NCBI GenBank assembly: GCA_002434595.1
Contig: DJKK01000174.1
Location: forward strand, 1 to 5,378
Source: Alphaproteobacteria bacterium UBA6544
GTDB lineage: Bacteria; Pseudomonadota; Alphaproteobacteria; UBA8366
Direction: 5' to 3'
Length of the DNA stretch: 5,378 nt
The translations under genes were made by a program, and so were the position numbers. Positions 1 through 5,268 of the stretch are shown here, piece after piece. Below the pieces are notes generated by a model. It was not told the origin of the DNA, ran no database searches, and worked only from the letters and a program-made list of their open reading frames with translations. Position 1 is the first letter of the stretch. Every line of letters starts with the position of its first letter.

Positions 1-717
1 GCTGTTTCCCTACAAGAGATGGGTAAATTAGAAGAGGCAGAAGTATGTTGCCTAGAGGCAATTCGTTTGGATCCAAAATTTGCAGATCCGCATTACAATA
101 TGGGTATAATTCTTCAAGAAAGGAAAAGGTTATACGAGGCGGAGGTAAGCTTTAAAAACGTGATTGCGTTGAACCCTTTCTATGAGGATGCTTATAATAA
201 TTTAGGTATTATTTTTCAAAATTTAGGTAGGTTAGATGATGCGGAGGAAAGCTTTAAAAAAGTGATAACTTTGGCGCCGGAGTTTGCCGATGGACACTAC
301 AACCTAGGTACTACACTACAAGGGTTAAATAGATTAGAAGAGGCGGAAGTAAGTTATAAGAAGGCGATCATGTTGCGGGATGATATGGTTGATGCTCACT
401 TTAATTTAGGTATCATCCTCCAAGAGTTAGGTAGGTTAGAGGAGGCCGAAATAGTTTATAAGGATGTAATATCGTTACAGGGGGGATATGCCGAAGCACA
501 CAACAACCTTGGTATAACGCTCGAAGATATGGGTAGACTAGATGAGGCTGAGGAAAGTTATAAAAAGGCGATTGTTATTAAAGGTAAATTTGGACAGGCG
601 CAAGTGGGTTTAGGGCGTGTTTTGTTGTTAAAAGGAGAGCACAAAGAAGGATTAAATCAGATAAGGATCGGTAATGGTGCTATAATTTTTAATCATGATA
701 TTTGGGTAGTAATATAA
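1..717 (+). CDS. Tetratricopeptide-repeat (TPR) protein, 5'-partial
   Basis: The frame is open at base 1 and the first residues already lie inside a TPR unit, so the gene begins upstream; the ATG at 19 is internal to the repeat and not a credible start. The visible 238 residues hold the end of one unit, five complete 34-residue units and a degenerate last unit. Each complete unit shows the TPR pattern N-x-L/M-G in helix A, then G/N/K-R-L-x-E/D-A-E and a Y/F-K aromatic-lysine pair in helix B. The usual proline closing helix B is present in the first three visible units (LDP, LNP, LAP) and absent from the next three. No signal peptide or membrane segment is seen in this part. TPRs are protein-protein interaction scaffolds; the partner is unknown. 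The gene ends with tandem stops TAA-TAG and sits 13 bp before the dioxygenase gene, so the two are probably co-transcribed. It is AT-rich, unlike the genes from 1512 on. The family is certain; the role is not. Confidence 0.9.
   Translation, partial: AVSLQEMGKLEEAEVCCLEAIRLDPKFADPHYNMGIILQERKRLYEAEVSFKNVIALNPFYEDAYNNLGIIFQNLGRLDDAEESFKKVITLAPEFADGHYNLGTTLQGLNRLEEAEVSYKKAIMLRDDMVDAHFNLGIILQELGRLEEAEIVYKDVISLQGGYAEAHNNLGITLEDMGRLDEAEESYKKAIVIKGKFGQAQVGLGRVLLLKGEHKEGLNQIRIGNGAIIFNHDIWVVI
91..600 (+). repeat. Five in-frame 102-bp tandem repeats encoding TPR units
   Basis: Five consecutive units start at 91, 193, 295, 397 and 499, each exactly 102 bp (34 codons) with no indel. A partial unit lies at 1-90 and a decayed one begins at 601. 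At the DNA level the units differ mainly at third positions and in the helix-B end, so they are older duplications under protein-level constraint rather than a fresh expansion. The best-matching DNA stretches are those encoding the LGRLEEAE-type segment. Confidence 0.85.
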
Positions 718-730
718 TAGAGGGTTCGAA

Positions 731-1330
731 ATGAAACGAATAGGTTTGCCGGAAACTAATTTAACTCCCACCTTCATTGGTTCGTGGATAATAGAGCCGA
801 CTTCATTATGTGATGATCTAATAACTTATTTTGAATCGAATATTTTAGAGCAAAAAATAGGTACCACCGCAGGCGGTAGAAATCTGTCGGTCAAAGATAG
901 GGTGGATATTAGCATTTATCCAAATGAAATTAATCTGCCTGGTAATGAAATATTCAAGGCTTATATAGATAACCTCTTTGATTGTTATAAAGATTATCTT
1001 ATTCAGTGGCCCTTTTTGAAGGATATGGGGAAAAAGTTAGAAATTGGTGTGTTTAATTTTGGTAGATATCAAAAAGGGCAGCATTTTCAGAAAATACATA
1101 CTGAGAGATCCAGTTTGAATACTCTTCATCGTGTTTTGGCATGGATGACATATCTTAATGATGTTGATGAAGGTGGAGAGACATATTTTAGTCATTATGA
1201 TATCAATATCAAACCGAAGAAAGGCCTTACCATAATTTGGCCCGCTGAGTGGACACACGCGCATAGGGGAAATGTTCTTCTTGGAGGTTCAAAGTATATG
1301 CTTACTGGTTGGATGAGTTATCGGGATTAA
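731..1330 (+). CDS. 2-oxoglutarate/Fe(II) dioxygenase, prolyl 4-hydroxylase-like
   Basis: The 199-residue protein carries the double-stranded beta-helix signature of 2OG-Fe(II) oxygenases (P4Hc / PF13640-like). The proposed metal ligands are H123 and E125 (HTE) and the distal H178 in HAHRGN. K188 in GGSKYMLTGW is the likely 2-oxoglutarate carboxylate anchor. Between them lies the family segment YLNDVDEGGETYF (141-153), typical of prolyl-4-hydroxylase-type enzymes. These enzymes couple 2-oxoglutarate decarboxylation to hydroxylation of a peptide or free amino acid; the substrate here cannot be read from sequence. The acidic ligand is Glu where most relatives have Asp. The first 100 residues are less conserved in appearance and probably complete the fold. 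No signal peptide is seen, so it is likely cytoplasmic. The ATG is supported by GAGGG at 720-724, six bases upstream. Length fits a stand-alone catalytic domain. It is AT-rich like its TPR neighbour and is followed by a candidate terminator. Confidence 0.87.
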   Translation: MKRIGLPETNLTPTFIGSWIIEPTSLCDDLITYFESNILEQKIGTTAGGRNLSVKDRVDISIYPNEINLPGNEIFKAYIDNLFDCYKDYLIQWPFLKDMGKKLEIGVFNFGRYQKGQHFQKIHTERSSLNTLHRVLAWMTYLNDVDEGGETYFSHYDINIKPKKGLTIIWPAEWTHAHRGNVLLGGSKYMLTGWMSYRD

Positions 1331-1426
1331 GTGGGAGTGAAGTTTTTCTGTAAGGCATCGTTCATTTGATTTAGGACAAGGGAATTTCCCAATCTAATTT
1401 TTTAATTCTCTGTAGATATTATTATG

Positions 1427-1450
1427 AGGATTCTTGAATCCTAATTTTTT
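1427..1450 (+). terminator. Rho-independent terminator candidate after the TPR/dioxygenase pair
   Basis: Bases 1427-1442 form a perfect inverted repeat, AGGATTC-TT-GAATCCT, which would fold as a 6-bp stem with a CTTG tetraloop. It is followed by AA and six T (1445-1450). The order of stem then T-run fits termination of plus-strand transcription, about 97 bp after the dioxygenase stop. The stem is short and half A/T, so it may be weak. A second weak hairpin-like element (GGGAATTTCCC, 1380-1390) with a T-run at 1398-1403 lies just upstream. Confidence 0.55.
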
Positions 1451-1457
1451 CCAAATC

Positions 1458-1485
1458 GTGATACTGTTATGCAATGCGTTATAAT
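1458..1485 (+). promoter_or_regulatory. Sigma70-type promoter candidate for the Ntn-hydrolase/DUF2817 operon
   Basis: A perfect TATAAT at 1480-1485 is preceded, 16 bp upstream, by GTGATA (1458-1463), a 4-of-6 match to TTGACA. Transcription would begin near 1491-1493, about 20 bases before the ATG at 1512 and after the candidate terminator. The local region is AT-rich, so a chance TATAAT is possible; position and spacing are what support it. Confidence 0.4.
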
Positions 1486-1499
1486 TGAAACGGACCGAT

Positions 1500-1503
1500 A
1501 GGA
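1500..1503 (+). promoter_or_regulatory. Ribosome binding site AGGA that favours the ATG at 1512
   Basis: AGGA lies eight bases before the ATG at 1512. The longer reading from TTG at 1485 has no Shine-Dalgarno match upstream, and its first codon overlaps the candidate -10 box. The ATG is therefore preferred as start. Confidence 0.5.
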
Positions 1504-1511
1504 AAAAGGCT

Positions 1512-3119
1512 ATGCTGGAACTCACCAATGCTGATTGGTCTTTAGGGGGGCGGCCGGCCGTTCGGTCAATACACGGCATGGTCGCTGCGGCCCATCCGTT
1601 GGCGGCGAATGCCGGGGCGGAGATGTTGCGGCGGGGCGGCAATGCTTTTGATGCTGTTGCTGCGACAACGGCGGCGCTTAACGTCGTCGAACCCTTCATG
1701 TCAGGTCTCGCTGGTGCCGGTGCCGCCACATTCTTCAATGCAAGTACGGGCGAAGTCGCGTGCCTTGATTTCATCCCCCCTGCTCCCTCCGGCCTCAATC
1801 CAAATGCGATGGACGGTAAGATGGCTCAGACAGGTCCGCTCGCTCCTTGTACGCCCGGCAACCTTGCTGGCTGGCATGGATTGCAGAGCCGCTATGGCAA
1901 ACTTTCATTTGCGGATGTGTTGCAGCCAGCAATAAAGCTGGCAACGGACGGCTATCCGATATCGAAATTCTTCATTGCCGAGACGATTGACCACGCTGAT
2001 CGCATAAAGGACCCAGAATGGCATCGCGTGTTCCGGCCGAACAGCGGTTGGAAGCCGGGTGATATCCTTAAATTGATCGACCTTGCCGGCACATTTAACA
2101 AAATCGCGGAGGAGGGGATCGGCTACCTTTACGGCGGGGAACTTGGTGCAAAATTGACACAGCATATGGAGTCAGTGGGCGGTGTCATCGCGATGAACGA
2201 TTTGGAGACGGTCGATCCAATCTTGGAGGTGCCTTTAAAAGCTGCGTATCGCGATCGGCTCGTCCATGTTCCGCCGCCTCCGGCTGAATCATTTCAGGTG
2301 CTTTTGGCACTTCGCATTCTTGATTTTTTTGATATCCGTTCGTTGGGGATTTTGAGCGCACAGCATCTCGATCTGGTTTTTCGGGCGATCCGCATCGCGG
2401 CGGGGCTCCGGATTCAACACAATCGTCGCAGTTCGGAAGAGATCGAAGCGCTTCTTTCTGATATGACCAGCCATATAACGCGTGCAGGAGATGGAATCCC
2501 GGTGGAAGGCCTGACCGAGAAATGGGCAGGCGACGCCGATTTTGCGGCCGATTCACCGAAAGAAAATACGACATCGATGTCCATCGCGGACGCGGATGGA
2601 AATATGATCTGTCTGACGCAGAGCCTGGGCTCGGCCTATGGTTCGGGGGTCATGATTCCCGGCACGGGTGTGATCCTGAACAATTTCCTGAACTGGACGG
2701 ATTTGAATCCTGCATCACCAAACGCCTTGCAGCCTGGACAGCGGCTTGCCATGTGCCTAGCGCCGTCGATTTCGACGCGCGACGGAAAGGGTATCTTGGC
2801 ACTCGGTACGCCGGGCAGTTACGGCATCCTGCAAACCCAGGTCCAAGCCATGGTCGGCCATGTAGATTTTGGGCTGGACGTTCAGGGGGCGATCGAAATG
2901 CCCCGCGCACGTCTGTGGGACGGCAAGCAGATCTATCTGGAGCGCCGCGTTCCGCATTCCGTCTGTGTCGAGCTTTCAGCCCGCGGTCATGACGTCGTCC
3001 TGTTGCCCGACTATTCATGGCGAACTGGCGGTATGCAGGCAGTGTCGCGTGACCCAAACAGCGGTGCCCTGGCCGGCGCGGCAGACAGCCGGCGCGATGG
3101 TGCGGCGGTACCAGCTTAG
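1512..3119 (+). CDS. Gamma-glutamyltransferase-like Ntn hydrolase
   Basis: The 535-residue protein belongs to the gamma-glutamyltransferase (GGT) superfamily of self-cleaving N-terminal nucleophile amidohydrolases. Numbered from this ATG, the early part has the family pattern GMVAAAHPLAA, then A-E-M-L-R-R-G-G-N-A-x-D-A (about residues 36-47). The processing site is ENTTSMS, where T353 (codon 2568-2570) is the expected nucleophile and first residue of the small subunit. GTPGSYG (about 432-438), RARLWDG and a terminal GAADSRRDG complete the small subunit, so the gene is full length. There is no signal peptide; the E. coli enzyme is periplasmic, so this one is probably cytoplasmic. Several E. 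coli residues that hold the gamma-glutamyl group seem to be replaced (see findings). The reaction may therefore be hydrolysis of another amide or gamma-linked compound, as in oxamate amidohydrolase- or acylase-like relatives. The DUF2817 gene follows after 11 bp. An extension to TTG at 1485 is possible but less likely. Confidence 0.9.
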   Translation: MLELTNADWSLGGRPAVRSIHGMVAAAHPLAANAGAEMLRRGGNAFDAVAATTAALNVVEPFMSGLAGAGAATFFNASTGEVACLDFIPPAPSGLNPNAMDGKMAQTGPLAPCTPGNLAGWHGLQSRYGKLSFADVLQPAIKLATDGYPISKFFIAETIDHADRIKDPEWHRVFRPNSGWKPGDILKLIDLAGTFNKIAEEGIGYLYGGELGAKLTQHMESVGGVIAMNDLETVDPILEVPLKAAYRDRLVHVPPPPAESFQVLLALRILDFFDIRSLGILSAQHLDLVFRAIRIAAGLRIQHNRRSSEEIEALLSDMTSHITRAGDGIPVEGLTEKWAGDADFAADSPKENTTSMSIADADGNMICLTQSLGSAYGSGVMIPGTGVILNNFLNWTDLNPASPNALQPGQRLAMCLAPSISTRDGKGILALGTPGSYGILQTQVQAMVGHVDFGLDVQGAIEMPRARLWDGKQIYLERRVPHSVCVELSARGHDVVLLPDYSWRTGGMQAVSRDPNSGALAGAADSRRDGAAVPA

Positions 3120-3121
3120 GA
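3118..3121 (+). promoter_or_regulatory. Ribosome binding site AGGA overlapping the upstream stop codon
   Basis: AGGA overlaps the last two bases of the TAG stop of the Ntn-hydrolase gene (3117-3119) and lies nine bases before the ATG at 3131. This arrangement supports the ATG and suggests the two genes are translated from one transcript, possibly with coupling. Confidence 0.6.
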
Positions 3122-3130
3122 CGGTCGGCT

Positions 3131-4210
3131 ATGTATAAGTATTTCGCTTCTGATTACGCCGAAGCGCGTAGCAAATTTCTAATGGCAGCAGAATCTGCCG
3201 ATGTTCCGCTGTGGCAATTTGATCATCCGTTGACCGGGCCGAACGACGAGGCGCTCGGCACAGATATCGTGTGGCTTGGAGCGCGGGATGCGCGGCATGT
3301 AGTCGTTGCTGGCTCCGCGACCCACGGCATTGAAGGGTTTTGTGGCTCGGGCTGCCAAACCGGTTTTCTCACCGAAAACTGGAAGTCTCGACTTGCGAAG
3401 GATATCGCGCTTGTGCTGGTTCACGCCAACAACCCGCACGGCTTTGCGCACCAACGCCGCGTAAACGAAGACAATATCGATCTCAATCGCAATTTCATCG
3501 ACTTCGACGTTGAAACACCGCAAAGCCCCGGATTTGCGGAATTGCATCCAGCGCTGGTGCCGGAGGCTTGGGACGGTCCAATACGAGAATCAGCCGACGC
3601 TGCAATCGAGGCATATAAGGCGCGGGAGGGCCTGCCGGCTTTTCAGCAAGTGACTTCGCGCGGTCAGTACAACTTCCCCGACGGGCTCTTTTTTGGCGGC
3701 AGCGGCCCGAGTTGGTCCCGTCGAACGATCGAAGGCTTTGCCCGTAAGCATCTGGCCGAGGCAAAGCGAATCGCTGTGGTTGACTTCCATACCGGCCTCG
3801 GACCACGTGGGTACGGCGAGATTATTGGCCGTGGAGGTCCTGGCGACCCACAGTACGAACGGACGGTCGCTTGGTATGGCCCGGACGTCAAAAGCGCCGT
3901 CGTTGGTAACTCCGCCTCTGTGCGACTGAACGGCACCATCGACTTCGGCTATCGCCGCTCCTGCCCCGATGCAGAGCAGACGGCGATTACGTTGGAATTC
4001 GGGACGTTGCCCCTGGAGGAGGTGCACGAAGCCATCCGCGCGGACAATTGGCTCTATGCAAAAGGGGGCGCGGAGACCTCACCGCATTTCAATTCGATTA
4101 AGGCGCAAATGCGGGCCGCCTTTTACGGTGAAGACAGTAAGTGGAAACAAGATATTTGGGCCCGTGGTCAAGAAATTGTGGATCAGGCCCTGAATGGTGT
4201 GGGCAACTAA
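3131..4210 (+). CDS. DUF2817 protein, M14 zinc carboxypeptidase-like
   Basis: The 359-residue protein matches what I know of DUF2817 (PF10994), a family related to M14 metallocarboxypeptidases and succinylglutamate desuccinylase/aspartoacylase enzymes. The zinc-site order is intact: H65 and E68 in ATHGIEGF (HxxE), and H220 in VVDFHTGLG. The substrate-carboxylate pair N119-R120 lies in DNIDLNRNF, with R109/R110 just before in QRRVNEDN. E289 in ITLEFGT fits the general-base glutamate. Length is normal for the family. No signal peptide or membrane segment is visible, so it should act in the cytoplasm. Experimental function of the family is poorly known; a zinc-dependent peptidase or amidohydrolase releasing a carboxyl-terminal or N-acyl group is the reasonable inference. 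It follows the GGT-like gene by 11 bp with the same GC-rich base use, which suggests the two act on the same class of compound. No transporter or regulator is in view. Confidence 0.87.
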   Translation: MYKYFASDYAEARSKFLMAAESADVPLWQFDHPLTGPNDEALGTDIVWLGARDARHVVVAGSATHGIEGFCGSGCQTGFLTENWKSRLAKDIALVLVHANNPHGFAHQRRVNEDNIDLNRNFIDFDVETPQSPGFAELHPALVPEAWDGPIRESADAAIEAYKAREGLPAFQQVTSRGQYNFPDGLFFGGSGPSWSRRTIEGFARKHLAEAKRIAVVDFHTGLGPRGYGEIIGRGGPGDPQYERTVAWYGPDVKSAVVGNSASVRLNGTIDFGYRRSCPDAEQTAITLEFGTLPLEEVHEAIRADNWLYAKGGAETSPHFNSIKAQMRAAFYGEDSKWKQDIWARGQEIVDQALNGVGN

Positions 4211-4435
4211 CCTGTAGGGTCTTCCTTCGGAATTCGTGAAACTGCATAATTGCGTTCGTGATTCATGATATAGCGAAATAGCGGCGGTATTGTTTTGATG
4301 GACGCTTTTCGGGCGGGTCAAGGCGTTTTGGCGGTCAATGTGAGTGACTCCGCACTCTATGCCAATGACAGTTGAGCCGAGGTGCTAGAGGCAGGCCCCG
4401 TCCGCACAATTGAAGCTCTATGGGCAAGGAATCGA
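4211..4435. other. Intergenic region with no clear terminator
   Basis: This 225-bp stretch after the DUF2817 stop holds no convincing hairpin plus T-run. The only open frame of note is a 25-codon one (ATG at 4298, TGA at 4373-4375), in the same frame as the following gene. A short palindrome GAGTGACTC lies at 4342-4350. I find no good -35/-10 pair, so the promoter of the downstream gene is not located. Confidence 0.5.
4426..4430 (+). promoter_or_regulatory. Ribosome binding site AAGGA that favours the ATG at 4436
   Basis: AAGGA is followed by a five-base spacer and ATG at 4436. The longer reading from GTG at 4382 has no comparable motif upstream and begins only seven bases after an in-frame TGA (4373-4375). 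Confidence 0.55.
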
Positions 4436-5041
4436 ATGTGGATCCAGGAAATCATTAATGTCGTCGTCGAGAACAAGAACGAGAAAACATTTTTCGAAAA
4501 GACGGCATGGGCGCACGACGAGATGAACGTCATAGTCCACTTCGTGGAGCGCTATAATTGGGGTGCGGTTGAGATGACGCCGGCCCAGTACGAAGCGATC
4601 GAAGAGACGAGCTACGACCCGGACACATACGATACAGTTTACAATTCAGGCTCTCGATACGAGATCAACGAATTTGAGGTGAAGCTGTTCTCAGACGCTC
4701 TGAACGCGATCGAGGTCGATTTCAGTGGACCCAAGGTCACGCCGTCTGAGAGTGTGTCGTCGCCCGACGCGGAGACCTTAGCCGCGATGATGGACATTCG
4801 TTGGTTTGAAGAGGCCTATCAGCTCGGCAAGGACGATGTTGCCGCATTGTATGCCGCTTTGACGGAGAATGGATGGAGCTTTCTCGGACGCATTTACTAC
4901 ATCGAAGGCGACGTCATAGTGATGCGAAAGAGCGAGTACGATTATCTTTGGACCGAAGAAGAGGAGGTGGCCGAGCCCACGCGAAGTGACACTGATGACG
5001 GCCCTTATTATGAAAGAATTCGATTTCTGAACGATCAGTAA
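4436..5041 (+). CDS. Hypothetical acidic protein, about 201 residues
   Basis: I do not recognise this protein as a whole. Numbered from this ATG, it has an N-terminal part (1-100) with predicted mixed alpha/beta character, and a Ser/Pro-rich linker around 101-111. A second part (112-172) contains a likely helix, DDVAALYAALTENGW, then strand-like RIYYIEGDVIVM. The tail is strongly acidic (TEEEEVAEPTRSDTDDG). Residues 44-60, AVEMTPAQYEAIEETSY, resemble the end of the DNA-binding domain of Phd/YefM antitoxins. A weaker echo, VIVMRKSEYDYL, occurs at 160-171. There is no signal peptide or membrane helix. The start was chosen by its Shine-Dalgarno motif; the GTG at 4382 would add 18 residues. It is 225 bp from the DUF2817 gene and probably not in that operon. 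The long open frame and protein-like residue pattern make it a real gene; the function is unknown. Confidence 0.65.
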   Translation: MWIQEIINVVVENKNEKTFFEKTAWAHDEMNVIVHFVERYNWGAVEMTPAQYEAIEETSYDPDTYDTVYNSGSRYEINEFEVKLFSDALNAIEVDFSGPKVTPSESVSSPDAETLAAMMDIRWFEEAYQLGKDDVAALYAALTENGWSFLGRIYYIEGDVIVMRKSEYDYLWTEEEEVAEPTRSDTDDGPYYERIRFLNDQ

Positions 5042-5170
5042 AGAGACTAATCGCTTTCGCCTGGCCGCTCTTCGGGACGAGGCGCTTGGTAACTCGCCTG
5101 TATCGACATCCAGTCTACTCTCTCCGCACGGGAAAAAAGAGACTATCAAAACACAAACTGGCGCTCTTCG
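5040..5170. repeat. Degenerate 35-bp direct repeat, two copies 96 bp apart
   Basis: Copies lie at 5040-5074 and 5136-5170. Both begin AAAGAGACTA and end CGCTCTTCG. Before the shared end, copy 1 reads CTGGC and copy 2 reads CTGG, a one-base difference, so the right parts are 14 and 13 bases. The 11-12 central bases differ. The first copy overlaps the stop codon of the upstream gene. Function is unknown; it could be a duplicated binding site or a remnant of a mobile element. Confidence 0.5.
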
Positions 5171-5268
5171 ACCAATTAAAATATCGGTTTGCTTTTATCC
5201 ATCGGCTGTCGATGCGTAAACACCCCGTTCCTAGCTTTTCGATTTGATTGGCCGAGTACTTTCTCTTC
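5042..5268. other. Non-coding stretch downstream of the hypothetical gene
   Basis: No convincing gene is seen on either strand here. It carries the 35-bp direct repeats and, around 5066-5083, a bulged hairpin-like stretch (CGCTC with GAGGCG) that lacks a T-run and so is not a standard terminator. G+C falls toward the right end. A 51-codon minus-strand frame at 5115-5270 is treated under findings. Confidence 0.45.

Noticed and set aside
1380..1390. GGGAATTTCCC palindrome as an operator or second terminator
   Set aside because: It allows only a 4-bp stem with a 3-base loop, is separated from its T-run by seven bases, and has no second copy, so it is noted only beside the stronger terminator.
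1394..1798. 134-codon minus-strand frame across the start of the GGT-like gene
   Set aside because: It runs antisense to the strongly recognisable GGT N-terminus, has no family signature, and would cross the terminator and promoter region. It is a GC-driven shadow frame.
2522..3057. Overlapping long frames on both strands inside the GGT-like gene
   Set aside because: The GGT frame carries the catalytic and family motifs throughout. The alternatives are rich in Arg, Pro and Ser, as expected of off-frame GC-rich sequence.
3495..4027. Minus-strand frames of 91-145 codons inside the DUF2817 gene
   Set aside because: The plus-strand frame holds ordered zinc-site motifs; the antisense frames show no domain pattern.
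4342..4366. GAGTGACTC palindrome and the GAGTG/CACTC hairpin upstream of the unknown gene
   Set aside because: The stems are 4-5 bp, which is expected by chance at this length, and no T-run or promoter context supports a role.
4778..5149. 123-codon minus-strand frame overlapping the end of the unknown gene
   Set aside because: It overlaps most of the C-terminal half of a better-supported plus-strand frame with a ribosome binding site, and has no recognised motif.
5040..5170. CRISPR array or integron attC site
   Set aside because: There are only two repeat copies with a divergent centre, and no attC core sequences or cas or integrase genes are visible.
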